35,468 nt of DNA from Oscillospiraceae bacterium (GCA_902761635.1 CACWLG010000006.1:1-35468); one strand, 5' to 3'. Counted from the stretch's first letter, positions 8,570 through 16,354 are shown. Numbers and translations: made by a program. The notes: a model not told the origin generated them from the sequence alone.

Positions 8570-8587
8570 CGGAATACGGACATTCCG
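8570..8587. repeat. Inverted repeat upstream of sigK
   Basis: CGGAAT (8570-8575) and ATTCCG (8582-8587) form a dyad with a 6-nt spacer, about 33 nt before the sigK start. It could be an operator or a leader hairpin. I found no convincing sigma-E-type promoter here, and the assignment is weak. Confidence 0.3.
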
Positions 8588-8619
8588 TGCCGCAATAGGA
8601 TGAAGCTGAGGTGATGTGT

Positions 8620-9318
8620 ATGCTGGAGAGCGCGCTGCTGCTGATGATGAACGGTCTTCTCCTCATGCTCCGCATTGCGCCCGGGGAATCCTTCCCCAAG
8701 CCCCTGAGCCGGGAGGAAGAGCGGAGGTATCTGGAGCGCTGGATGGATGGAGACCTGGAGGCACGCAATAAGCTTGTCGAACACAATCTGCGGCTTGTGG
8801 CTCATATCGTAAAAAAATACTATCAGAATGACGATGCGGACGATCTGATTTCCATCGGCAGCATCGGACTGATCAAAGGGATCAATACGTATAAGCCGGA
8901 TAAAGGGGTGCGGCTTGCAACCTATGTCAGCCGCTGCATCGAAAATGAAATCCTGATGTATTTCAGGAGCCGCAAAAAAACGGCCGGGGACGTGAGTCTC
9001 TCGGAAGCGCTCGACGCGGACGGGGAGGGGAACGGCCTGCAGCTGATGGACGTGGTGGCGGCGGAAGAGGACCTGGCAGATCAGATCGGCAGCAGAGAGC
9101 AGTGCGAGAGCCTGCGGGCCGTGCTGGAGCGCTGCCTTGATCAGCGGGAGGAGCGCATCATCCGGCTGCGTTACGGGCTTGGCGGCAGAAAGCCGCTGAC
9201 CCAGCTCGAAACGGCGGAGAGATGCGGTATCAGCAGATCCTATGTATCCCGCCTTGAAAAGCGCGCCCTGGAAAAACTGCGCCATGCCCTGGACGAGGAG
9301 CGTGAAGCCGAGCGGTAG
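8620..9318 (+). CDS. sigK: Sporulation sigma factor SigK (pro-sigma-K type)
   Basis: RNA polymerase sigma-70 family factor of 232 residues. It reads through all regions: FPKPLSREEERRYLE, EARNKLVEHNLRLVAHIVKK, DDLISIGSIGLIKGI and TYVSRCIENEILMYFR (region 2), then the C-terminal helix-turn-helix with GISRSYVSRLEKRALEKL (region 4). These match the late mother-cell factor sigma-K closely. The hydrophobic N-terminus (ESALLLMMNGLLLML) resembles the roughly 20-residue pro-sequence that SpoIVFB removes in Bacillus; C. difficile SigK lacks it. The ATG at 8620 follows AGGTGAT at a suitable distance; GTG 8611 and ATG 8614 are alternatives but overlap that site. The gene is not split by a skin-type element. 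No neighbouring sporulation gene is seen. Confidence 0.9.
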   Translation: MLESALLLMMNGLLLMLRIAPGESFPKPLSREEERRYLERWMDGDLEARNKLVEHNLRLVAHIVKKYYQNDDADDLISIGSIGLIKGINTYKPDKGVRLATYVSRCIENEILMYFRSRKKTAGDVSLSEALDADGEGNGLQLMDVVAAEEDLADQIGSREQCESLRAVLERCLDQREERIIRLRYGLGGRKPLTQLETAERCGISRSYVSRLEKRALEKLRHALDEEREAER

Positions 9319-9375
9319 AGACAAAGACTGCCTTCTTTTGGTTCTGCGATTTTGCAAATTTATAAATTCTCCCTC

Positions 9376-9404
9376 TTGCTTTTTTATGCATTTTCTGGTA
9401 TATT
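9376..9404 (+). promoter_or_regulatory. Sigma-A promoter of the four-helix membrane protein gene
   Basis: TTGCTT (9376-9381), a 17-bp spacer and TGG-TATATT (-10 at 9399-9404, extended TGN). The predicted leader is about 100 nt. The same TTGCTT -35 recurs at the methyltransferase-STAS promoter. The flanks are AT-rich, including the palindrome AATTTATAAATT just upstream. Confidence 0.6.
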
Positions 9405-9509
9405 ATGTTAACATAGCGGCGCTTGAAATCCCGAGGCGTTGCAGCAGATAACAGAATGAACCCCAAAAGCTTCATTCACAAAGAAAACCAATTATAGGAG
9501 GAACAAATC

Positions 9510-9938
9510 ATGAGTCTTGAAAAAAGTCAGAAAATCGTCAAGGTGCTGGGTATCCTCAGCATTATCTCGGCTGTGCTTGGCATACTCCTCGCAGTCAGCA
9601 TGCTTGGCCTCACCGGCTTTGGCGCCGCAACGATGGATTCCGCAACGATGGACGATGAAACCGCCGGCGGTCTGGTCAGCCTGGGCCTGATCGGGGTCAT
9701 CGTTCTTGTGGGCGCGGTCGTGGATCTGCTCCAGGGGATCTTCTCCCTGCAGGCCGCAAAGGATGCCTCCAAGGCTATGCCCCTCTGGATCATCTCGATC
9801 GTCGGCATTGTGCTGAGCGTGATCTCTGTTATCAACAGCTTCGGCAGCGGTACGCAGGGGGTCTTCTCCGCCATCTTCGGCCTCGCTGTCAGCTGCGGCA
9901 TTTTCTATCTGGCCAACATCATCAAGAAGAACGCGTAA
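9510..9938 (+). CDS. Small four-helix membrane protein, unknown function
   Basis: This 142-residue protein has four predicted membrane helices: VKVLGILSIISAVLGILLAV, LVSLGLIGVIVLVGAVVDLL, LWIISIVGIVLSVISVI and GVFSAIFGLAVSCGIFYL. The N- and C-termini are both charged (EKSQK and KKNA), so both ends are probably cytoplasmic. The linker after helix 1 carries a short duplicated acidic/hydroxyl motif, ATMDSATMDDET. The start has a clear AGGAGGAAC site. It stands alone between sigK and the AIM24-like gene with its own promoter. I do not recognise the family; many clostridia carry similar short membrane proteins of unknown role. No enzyme motif is visible. Confidence 0.8.
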   Translation: MSLEKSQKIVKVLGILSIISAVLGILLAVSMLGLTGFGAATMDSATMDDETAGGLVSLGLIGVIVLVGAVVDLLQGIFSLQAAKDASKAMPLWIISIVGIVLSVISVINSFGSGTQGVFSAIFGLAVSCGIFYLANIIKKNA

Positions 9939-9960
9939 ACATAGTGTCTTTATCACGCAT

Positions 9961-9989
9961 TTGGCAGCAATTGTGATCGAGGCTATCCT
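9961..9989 (+). promoter_or_regulatory. Possible promoter for the AIM24-like gene
   Basis: TTGGCA (9961-9966), a 17-bp spacer and TATCCT (9984-9989). The -35 matches at 5 of 6 positions and the -10 at 4 of 6. If used, the transcript would begin near 9996, just before the long hairpin, which would then be a leader element. There is too little room for a promoter between that hairpin and the ribosome binding site. Confidence 0.35.
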
Positions 9990-10001
9990 GAATTGATGAA
10001 T

Positions 10002-10067
10002 ATGGGTATCAGTTGAAACCGGCTTTCTCCCAAGATCCGATGAAATGGTAACTGATACCCATTTTTT
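10002..10067 (+). terminator. Long-loop terminator or leader attenuator
   Basis: ATGGGTATCAGTT (10002-10014) pairs perfectly with AACTGATACCCAT (10050-10062) across a 35-nt loop, and a T6 run (10062-10067) follows. It lies 31 nt before the AIM24-like start, with its AAGGAGG site in between. It may simply terminate the preceding membrane-protein gene. Alternatively, with the promoter at 9961-9989, it sits in the leader and could attenuate the downstream gene. Confidence 0.6.
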
Positions 10068-10097
10068 CGTCACATGTTTGATTAAGGAGGAACGGAT

Positions 10098-10778
10098 ATG
10101 CAGTACAATATTCACGGAGACAACATGCCGGTGGTGATCTGCTCGCTGGACGATGGGGAGTCCATGATCTGCGAAGCCGGCGCCATGAGCTGGATGACAC
10201 CGAACATGGAAATGGAGACAAAGAGCGGAGGCGCGGGAAAGCTCTTCGGCCGTGTCTTTTCCGGCGAGACGGCGTTTCAGAACTATTATACTGCCCGCGG
10301 CGGCAGCGGCATCATTGCCTTTGCTTCCTGCTTCCCCGGCGACATTCTGGCTGTGGAGGTCACCCCGGAAAAGCCCGTTATCATTCAGAAGAGGGCGTTC
10401 CTTGCCTGCACGACCGGCGTCCAGATGGAGGTCGTTTTCCAGAAGAAGCTGTGTACCGCAATCTTTGGCGGAGAAGGCTTCATCATGCAGAAGTTGTCCG
10501 GCAGAGGCACTGTTTTCCTTGAAATCGACGGCAGCACCATCAACTACAGCCTCAAGCCCGGACAGCAGATGCTGATCTCCACCGGACATCTGGCGATGAT
10601 GGACGAGTCGGTCACGATGGACATTCAGCAGGTCAAGGGCGTGAAGAACGTCCTCTTCGGCGGCGAGAGCCTGTTCAACACGGTTGTCACCGGACCCGGC
10701 ACCATCACCCTGCAGACGATGCCCATGACGAATCTGATTTCCGCAATTATCGCGAGGCTGCCGGGAAAGAGCGGCTGA
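10098..10778 (+). CDS. AIM24/TIGR00266 family protein
   Basis: This 226-residue protein matches the AIM24 (DUF124, TIGR00266) family pattern: an N-terminal MSWMTPNMEMETKSGG segment, the mid-region GEGFIMQKLSGRGTVFLEIDG, then ISTGHLAMMDESVTMDIQQVKG and a C-terminal VTGPGTITLQTMP. The family folds as a trimeric beta-barrel; in bacteria its biochemical role is unknown. There is no signal peptide and no membrane helix, so it is probably cytosolic. The start has AAGGAGGAAC before ATG. It is transcribed alone and ends at a large hairpin shared with the convergent acyltransferase gene. The length is normal for the family. Confidence 0.88.
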   Translation: MQYNIHGDNMPVVICSLDDGESMICEAGAMSWMTPNMEMETKSGGAGKLFGRVFSGETAFQNYYTARGGSGIIAFASCFPGDILAVEVTPEKPVIIQKRAFLACTTGVQMEVVFQKKLCTAIFGGEGFIMQKLSGRGTVFLEIDGSTINYSLKPGQQMLISTGHLAMMDESVTMDIQQVKGVKNVLFGGESLFNTVVTGPGTITLQTMPMTNLISAIIARLPGKSG

Positions 10779-10881
10779 CGCACGAACCCCGACACTACCC
10801 GCGCGATGCTCGCCGATTGCCTGGCTAAGCCGGGATAAGCGCAGCACCGCAAACATGCGCGCTGCAAAACAGCGCCCCACA

Positions 10882-10930
10882 GCAAAAGCGCCGGTCAGGT
10901 CCTTTTGGGGATCTGAACCGGCGCTTTTGC
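10882..10930. terminator. Bidirectional hairpin between convergent genes
   Basis: GCAAAAGCGCCGGT (10882-10895) pairs perfectly with ACCGGCGCTTTTGC (10917-10930). The stem continues inward through CAG/CTG with a bulged A. No clean T-run follows on either strand, though the arms contain AAAA/TTTT near their bases. It lies between the AIM24-like gene and the convergent acyltransferase-like gene and probably ends both. Confidence 0.6.
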
Positions 10931-10983
10931 GTTGACAATCGTTTGAAAGATATCTGGTATACAGAGCTTTGCCTGCCGCGCCA

Positions 10984-12306
10984 TTATTGCCCCGCTTTTT
11001 TCCTGAGAAAGAAAGCGGAGGGCGTTTTCTCTCTGGGAAGCGCGTGCTTCGTAAGCCTTTTCGGAAACGGACCCTCAGCCTGAAACGGTATCCCGAGTTC
11101 CGTCAGGACAGCTTCAAAGGCATCCGTATATTTCTTCTCATCCAGAAGCTGCATGAAGCTGAGAAAAATCCTGTCTCCCAGAGAGGATACCTCGAGCAGC
11201 ACATGGCCTTCCACGATGAACACAAAGGAATCCACATAGTCCGCGACCTCGCCCCAGTCCATCCAGCCTGTGTAGTTGGCAATAAAGGTCCCATGCTGGG
11301 CGTTTTTTCCCGCGAAGGGATCATGCTTTTTGAAATAGGTCAGCTTTTGCTTCTGCCCATGGATCGTTTCCAGCTCTTCGAGAAAGCAGAATTCCTTCCT
11401 CAGCTCCGCAAAGCTGACACTGGGATCGGTCTGCAGGGCGATCTGCCCTCTTGTCATGGTCCCGAGCTTTTCCATATCCCATTGCAGCTGCTCGCGCGTA
11501 TAATCCAAATGGACATGGCTGAGCAGATCTATATGGCTGTGCGGCATGCCGAGGCTTGCGGAGGGATTATGCGCCGTCTCTCCGCCGATGACGCGGATCT
11601 TCTCCGGGAGCACCTTGTCCAGCGCCTTTGCCGTCACAACGAGAAAGAAGGAGGCGACGCTGGAGTCGTTGTTCTTCGCAAAGGACAGGATGTCCTTCTG
11701 GGCGAATGTATAGAGCCGAAAGTTGGGCTTTCTCTTAAACGGATTATACATGCCGTTGAGATAATCCACTCCCAGAACTGCCGGCTTTTTACTGCTGTAG
11801 CGGAAGATCGGCTGCTCTGTGCCCAGCATCTCAAGCGTCGGCTCCTCGTCCTCCCCCGGGAGCAGGGGGCTGTCCGGCTTGCGTATCGCCGGGGCGTTCG
11901 GCACGACATGGTATCTCTCTATGATGTACTGATACACCGTGGTCATAACCCAGGGCTGCGCGCCTCTGCCGCCGCACAGGGCATGGCTGATATAGAAGTT
12001 GATCTCCCGGCCTTCACACTGTACAAACAGCAAATGCCCGTTCACAGCACGGCTTCCAAGCCTGGGAAGCTGTCTTGACCTCCCGAGGATCACGACTTCC
12101 TCCGGATTCGAAGCAAGGACATAGCCGCCATCTTCATCCAGGCCGACCCTGACAGCAAAATAGGGATATCGCTTGATAGCAATATTCACGGCGGACTTGA
12201 GCTTTTTCACATCCACCTTTTCCTTCATCACGACGCGAATACGCATAATCATGGCGAAAACGGATTCGTCCTTATATAGTTTGAATGTATTGAGGCTGTA
12301 TTTCAT
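10984..12306 (-). CDS. CAT/condensation-superfamily acyltransferase-like protein (paralogue A)
   Basis: This 440-residue cytosolic protein has the look of the chloramphenicol acetyltransferase/condensation/alcohol acyltransferase fold. Residues 46-57 are RYPYFAVRVGLD, 84-92 include GSRAVNGHL, and the active-site-like motif is SHALCGG (His108, Cys111). This corresponds to HHxxxDG (HHAVCDG in CAT) with the first His replaced by Ser and the Asp by Gly. The catalytic His is kept. A DWG segment near the C-terminus (YTGWMDWG) recalls the DFGWG-type structural motif. It is a paralogue of the gene at 22283, with gap-free alignment over the first 120 residues. It starts after AAGGAGAC, 82 nt behind the methyltransferase-STAS gene, and is probably co-transcribed. 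The substrate is unknown. Confidence 0.75.
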   Translation of the reverse strand: MKYSLNTFKLYKDESVFAMIMRIRVVMKEKVDVKKLKSAVNIAIKRYPYFAVRVGLDEDGGYVLASNPEEVVILGRSRQLPRLGSRAVNGHLLFVQCEGREINFYISHALCGGRGAQPWVMTTVYQYIIERYHVVPNAPAIRKPDSPLLPGEDEEPTLEMLGTEQPIFRYSSKKPAVLGVDYLNGMYNPFKRKPNFRLYTFAQKDILSFAKNNDSSVASFFLVVTAKALDKVLPEKIRVIGGETAHNPSASLGMPHSHIDLLSHVHLDYTREQLQWDMEKLGTMTRGQIALQTDPSVSFAELRKEFCFLEELETIHGQKQKLTYFKKHDPFAGKNAQHGTFIANYTGWMDWGEVADYVDSFVFIVEGHVLLEVSSLGDRIFLSFMQLLDEKKYTDAFEAVLTELGIPFQAEGPFPKRLTKHALPREKTPSAFFLRKKAGQ

Positions 12307-12388
12307 GCACTTGTCTCCTTACGTATTGCAGCTTGCCAAATCAGCAGAGATGGACCGTTTTTTGCATAAGCAGCAAGGACCCGGCATA

Positions 12389-13660
12389 TCAGTGGAAAAT
12401 GGAATCAAAGCCGGTCTGTTCCAGGATTTCCCTCACGGTCTCGTTTTCGCCGTGAAGGGAAACCCCGCCTTTTAAGGCCTTGTGCATGATCAGCAGCACG
12501 CGCAGACCGGCAGAGGAGATATACTCGAGGCGGCTGCAATCCAGCTCCACGGCATCCGGTGTCTGCTCTGCCTTTGCCTTTTCAAAGAAAGACAGCAGGC
12601 TCGGCGCGGTGATCGTATCCAGCCGACCCGTCAGCGCCAGGGACAGCGTGCCCGACTGCATGGAGGCGTCGGCATGAAATCCCCTCGTTTCCGTGGAAGG
12701 AAGCGCCACCGCCGCCCCGCTTGGGGTGATTTTCCAGAAAGCGCAATGCTTCATGCCCTCACATATCGCGGCGGCCTGCTCGGGGGTAACTCTGTCCAGG
12801 GAATCCAGCTTCGGCATGTTTTCGCCGACATTCACACGCTCGGCCTTCAAACCGTGCTTTGCAAGAAAAACCATCGCTTTTCTGATACTGCCTTCCATAT
12901 CCGCAGGAGAGGCAATCAGCGCGTTCTTTCCGATCTCCACGTCGGACTTGTCCTTCGTCTGCTGCGTCGCATTCCTCATGATCTCCATGAAGCGATCACC
13001 CACCAGTGCGCGCATGACGAGGACATACTGAAGGGAGCATTCCACATCGGCCGTGTACCAGCAGCCGCCCTTTTTCTCCAGGATGCGGCGGATATTGTCG
13101 CAAAGCGCACCGGCCTCAGAATCGGTAAAGTACATCAGCAGGCCCTCGGTGGTGATCGTGACAGGGCTGTCGATATCCTCGAGCGCCTTTTCCAGCGAGG
13201 CGTAGTTGGTCGCGTCTACCTCCCGGAAGCGGGCAAGCTCCCGCTGCTCTGCCGGGATCAGCGAAAGGATTTTCTCCGCTGCTTCCCGAATGACCACCGG
13301 AAGATCCAGACCGTAATAGGCCAGGCCCTTCCTTGCAAATTCGATCGCCCGCGGCGTATATCCGCAGGGCATATCCACCAGCGTACAGCCGGATTTCTCC
13401 GCCAGACACGCCATCGTGCGGTAACGGCATTCCATCATGATCGTGCCGCCCAGCACCTGTTCCGGCGACGCCTTGGTGTTCGCGCTGTTTTGTGTCGCCT
13501 CCAGCGTAAGGCCCAAGCTCTTCGCCAGCGCTGCCGCATCCCTGTCACCGTTTGCGGCCAACTGAAACAGCGTCATCTTGGCTGTGTTGAACACGGGATT
13601 CACTTTTTCAAGAAGCGTATAATCAGCAGCGGTGTTTTCCCAGGACCAGGTATTTTCCAT
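12389..13660 (-). CDS. Leucine carboxyl methyltransferase-like domain fused to a STAS domain
   Basis: This 423-residue protein has two parts. Residues about 1-320 resemble the leucine carboxyl methyltransferase (LCM/PPM) family of SAM-dependent enzymes: SAM-site loop VDMPCGYTPR (95-104), LDLP (118-121), then EGLLMYF (172-178). The last 100 residues are a STAS (anti-sigma factor antagonist) domain: LSLALTGRLDT, then VELDCSRLEYISSAGLRVLL, with the usual phosphorylation-site serines at 382/383. STAS proteins are phosphorylated by RsbW/SpoIIAB-type kinases and dephosphorylated by SpoIIE-type phosphatases; exactly such a phosphatase is divergently encoded at 14051. No kinase is in view. The start follows GAGGAGA. 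The methyl acceptor is unknown; some LCM relatives methylate small molecules rather than PP2A-like tails. Confidence 0.85.
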   Translation of the reverse strand: MENTWSWENTAADYTLLEKVNPVFNTAKMTLFQLAANGDRDAAALAKSLGLTLEATQNSANTKASPEQVLGGTIMMECRYRTMACLAEKSGCTLVDMPCGYTPRAIEFARKGLAYYGLDLPVVIREAAEKILSLIPAEQRELARFREVDATNYASLEKALEDIDSPVTITTEGLLMYFTDSEAGALCDNIRRILEKKGGCWYTADVECSLQYVLVMRALVGDRFMEIMRNATQQTKDKSDVEIGKNALIASPADMEGSIRKAMVFLAKHGLKAERVNVGENMPKLDSLDRVTPEQAAAICEGMKHCAFWKITPSGAAVALPSTETRGFHADASMQSGTLSLALTGRLDTITAPSLLSFFEKAKAEQTPDAVELDCSRLEYISSAGLRVLLIMHKALKGGVSLHGENETVREILEQTGFDSIFH

Positions 13661-13700
13661 AATAATCTCTCCTCAAGCTTCTGTTTGCATATCCTGCGGA

Positions 13701-13722
13701 CTGCGGAAACTGTTCTCCGCAG
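13701..13722 (-). other. Leader hairpin before the methyltransferase-STAS gene
   Basis: CTGCGGA (13701-13707) and TCCGCAG (13716-13722) form a 7-bp stem with an 8-nt loop. It lies inside the predicted roughly 75-nt leader of the minus-strand gene. No T-run follows, so it is not an obvious terminator. It may stabilise the transcript or affect translation. Confidence 0.35.
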
Positions 13723-13743
13723 CCTCGGATTGAATCTTGCTGT

Positions 13744-13772
13744 ATTATACATGGCCGGTGGGTATAAAGCAA
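13744..13772 (-). promoter_or_regulatory. Sigma-A promoter of the methyltransferase-STAS operon
   Basis: On the minus strand: TTGCTT (13767-13772), a 17-bp spacer and a perfect TATAAT (13744-13749). Transcription would start near 13737 and run through the STAS fusion gene and probably the acyltransferase-like gene behind it. Confidence 0.65.
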
Positions 13773-13990
13773 TACCGGGTATGGATACAGAATAATGAAA
13801 ACACTTCTTTACCGGAGGGCGGCGCACACCCGGCTCTTGTATGGAAACGCAAGCAGGCGGTATTGTTCTGGTCCCTGCCTGAAACAGGAAAGCGAAGATG
13901 ATAAGATGACCGGGATCATCTCGAGACGATGCTCCGTCAATGTGTACAAAAGCAAAGTGTAAACAAACTGTGACTTTGCACCGCGCACTC
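13773..13990. other. Divergent intergenic region, no gene seen
   Basis: This is the core of the 390-nt gap between the minus-strand STAS operon and the plus-strand phosphatase gene. I see no convincing ORF or RNA gene. It contains a dyad, GCAAAGT (13952-13958) with ACTTTGC (13973-13979), just upstream of the phosphatase promoter, which is a reasonable operator candidate. The rest has no clear structure. Confidence 0.4.
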
Positions 13991-14019
13991 TGGAAATCCA
14001 GTGATTTATCGTGTACAAT
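13990..14019 (+). promoter_or_regulatory. Promoter of the SpoIIE-type phosphatase with an overlapping dyad
   Basis: TGGAAA (13991-13996), a 17-bp spacer and TACAAT (14014-14019). The perfect dyad CTGGAAATCCAG (13990-14001) covers the -35 region. A regulator binding there would block RNA polymerase. The predicted leader is about 25 nt, so the ATG at 14051 is favoured over the upstream in-frame ATG at 13940. Confidence 0.5.
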
Positions 14020-14050
14020 AGAAAAACAATGCCGATGTGGGGGCTGGAAT

Positions 14051-16249
14051 ATGAAAAAAGTGAGAAACATTGTGATCGGCGGCATCCAGCAGAAGGTTTT
14101 CAACCTTGTGGTTGTCACCGTCCTTTTGATGATGGCGGCCTATACTGCCGTGGTCATTCATCAGTCGGGCTCGCTGACCCATCTGATGGAAGAGACGAAT
14201 GAGCAGCAGAGACAGTCCATCAGCGCCATTTCCCGGGGAACGATGGATTCTGTGCTGGATGCAAGCTTTACGGAGAGCACACAGATGCAGGCATACATCG
14301 CTGACAGCTACTTCGGCGAGGCTGAGGATGTTGTGCGCATGCTGGCCGATTATGCAGAGCATCTCTATGCCGATCCCGGGGCTTACGGCCTGCGGGCCGT
14401 TTCACTGCCGGACAGGTCAAAGGACGGGGAGATCAGCGCACAGCTTCTGACAGAGGAGGGCGTTGACCTCAACGATCCCCGGATTCGTACAGAGCTTGGT
14501 CTGATCGGGAACATGACGGACATGATGATCGCCCTTTACCGCAACGCGAATGTGGATTCCTGCTATGTCGCCCTGCCGAGCGGCGTGATGCTGCTGGTGG
14601 ATGACCATGCTGCCACCAAATTTGACGAGGCAGGGAATCTGGTCTCTATCCCCATTCGGGAGAGAGCCTGGTATACCGGCGCTGTGGAAAAAGGCGAGCT
14701 GTACTATACCGATGTGACCAGAGATCATTTCACCGGAGAAATCAGCGTGATGTGCGCCCTGCCGGTTTACCATGAGGGCAGGCTCGCGGCGGTGATCGGC
14801 GCGGATCTGTTCCTGAATGACATGGCGGCGGCAGTCTCCGCCTCTGTCAGGGACGGCAGCTTTGTCTGCATCGTCAATGAGAAAGGACACGTGGTCTTCT
14901 CTCCGCAGGCGGAAGGAGCTTTCCGTGCGCTGCCGGACGAGCAGGCACAGGACCTGCGCGAATCAGACGATAAAGAGCTCGCCGAATTTGTGAAGACCGC
15001 GCTGAAAGAAAACACCGGCGTCCGCACGGCAACAATCAGCGGAGAGGGCTACTATATGACAGGCTCGCCGATCTCCAGAGTCGACTGGGCAATCATCGGC
15101 GTCGTGTCCAAGGAGGCTATGGACCAGCCGACCATCACACTGGAGGCGCAGTATGACGATATCCAGAGGGGCGCGCTTGAGCGTTTTCGGGCCGGCATCG
15201 GGATGGCAAAGGCCACGATCATCGTCCTGATCCTCATCGTTTTTGCGGTCTGTGCTGCGGCGGCGCTTGTTGTCTCCGCGCGGATCGTAAAGCCGCTTGA
15301 GGCAATCACGAAACGCGTAAGCTCCCTGGGCGGCGACGATCTGCAGTTCTTCGTCGAAAAGGAATATCGCACCGGGGACGAGATCGAGATCCTGGCCGAA
15401 TCGTTTGCCGCGCTCTCGGCCAAAACACTGCAATACGTGGATCAGGTGAAGCGGGTCACGGCAGAGAAGGAGCGCATCGGCGCCGAGCTTAAGATGGCCA
15501 CCGAGATCCAGGCAAGCCAGCTCCCGCGGCTGTTCCCGCCGTTCCCGACACGCACCGAGTTTGACATCTTTGCTTCCATGGACCCTGCCAAGGAGGTCGG
15601 CGGCGACTTTTACGACTTCTTTCTGGTGGATGATGACCACATTGCGCTGGTCATGGCCGACGTCTCCGGCAAGGGTGTGCCGGCAGCGCTGTTTATGATG
15701 GTGTCGCGGGTGCTGATCAAGTCCCGTCTCCAGAGCGGCGAAACGCCGAGCGAGGCCCTGAAAAACGTGAACAATCAGCTCTGTGAGGGCAATAATGCAG
15801 GCTTTTTCGTTACGGTGTGGCTTGCGGTATTGGAGATTTCCACCGGAAAAGGGATCGCTGCCAACGCCGGACATGAGCATCCGGCCCTGCGCCGCGCGAA
15901 CGGCCCCTATGAGCTGGTCACGTACCGTCATTCCGTGGCCGTGGCGGCAATGGAGGGTGTGCCGTTCAAGCAGCACGAATTCCTGCTTCATCCGGGGGAC
16001 AGCGTCTTTGTCTATACCGACGGTGTGGCGGAGGCCACCAATGAGAAGAAAGAGCTTTTCGGCACGGACAGAATGCTGGCGGCACTCAACAAAGATCCGG
16101 ACGCCATTCCCCAGCAGGTTTTGAAGAATGTGCAGGAGGACATTGACGCTTTCGTGGCGGGCGCGGAACAGTTTGACGACATCACGATGCTGTGCCTGAA
16201 GTATAACGGGCCGAGAAAGCGGGCACATGCAAACCATACGGCAAATTAA
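14051..16249 (+). CDS. Cache-HAMP-SpoIIE (PP2C) membrane phosphatase, RsbU/RsbP-like
   Basis: This 732-residue sensor phosphatase has a membrane helix at about 16-36, a large extracellular Cache-type sensor (about 40-380), a second helix (about 386-410), HAMP (about 411-465), a short coiled coil, and a SpoIIE/PP2C domain (about 495-715). Metal-site motifs are intact: EVGGDFYDFF (about 514), ADVSGKGVPAALFM (about 535), NAGHEHPAL, YTDGVAEATN (about 654) and FDDITML (about 708). Family members dephosphorylate the serine of STAS anti-anti-sigma proteins. The divergent gene at 12389-13660 encodes a STAS fusion and is the obvious substrate candidate, although this is inference. The ATG at 14051 is chosen because the first helix follows at once and the promoter lies just upstream; the Shine-Dalgarno (GGGGGCTGGA) is weak. 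The external ligand is unknown. Confidence 0.92.
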   Translation: MKKVRNIVIGGIQQKVFNLVVVTVLLMMAAYTAVVIHQSGSLTHLMEETNEQQRQSISAISRGTMDSVLDASFTESTQMQAYIADSYFGEAEDVVRMLADYAEHLYADPGAYGLRAVSLPDRSKDGEISAQLLTEEGVDLNDPRIRTELGLIGNMTDMMIALYRNANVDSCYVALPSGVMLLVDDHAATKFDEAGNLVSIPIRERAWYTGAVEKGELYYTDVTRDHFTGEISVMCALPVYHEGRLAAVIGADLFLNDMAAAVSASVRDGSFVCIVNEKGHVVFSPQAEGAFRALPDEQAQDLRESDDKELAEFVKTALKENTGVRTATISGEGYYMTGSPISRVDWAIIGVVSKEAMDQPTITLEAQYDDIQRGALERFRAGIGMAKATIIVLILIVFAVCAAAALVVSARIVKPLEAITKRVSSLGGDDLQFFVEKEYRTGDEIEILAESFAALSAKTLQYVDQVKRVTAEKERIGAELKMATEIQASQLPRLFPPFPTRTEFDIFASMDPAKEVGGDFYDFFLVDDDHIALVMADVSGKGVPAALFMMVSRVLIKSRLQSGETPSEALKNVNNQLCEGNNAGFFVTVWLAVLEISTGKGIAANAGHEHPALRRANGPYELVTYRHSVAVAAMEGVPFKQHEFLLHPGDSVFVYTDGVAEATNEKKELFGTDRMLAALNKDPDAIPQQVLKNVQEDIDAFVAGAEQFDDITMLCLKYNGPRKRAHANHTAN

Positions 16250-16264
16250 AACCGGATTCCCAAA

Positions 16265-16302
16265 AGCAAAGGCTGCTGCCGCATCGGCGGCAGTCTTTTG
16301 CT
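16265..16302 (+). terminator. Terminator of the phosphatase gene
   Basis: AGCAAAGGCTGCTGCCG (16265-16281) pairs with CGGCGGCAGTCTTTTGCT (16285-16302), with a G-U wobble and one bulge, around a CAT loop. The T-rich segment lies inside the 3' arm (CTTTTGCT). It starts 16 nt after the stop codon. Confidence 0.65.
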
Positions 16303-16325
16303 GTGTGCGCTCGTCGATACCGTAC

Positions 16326-16354
16326 TTGAATTCGTAACATTTTGATGCTATAAT
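16326..16354 (+). promoter_or_regulatory. Sigma-A promoter of the VanY-type peptidase
   Basis: TTGAAT (16326-16331), a 17-bp spacer and an extended TGC-TATAAT (-10 at 16349-16354). The leader would be about 60 nt. Confidence 0.75.
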
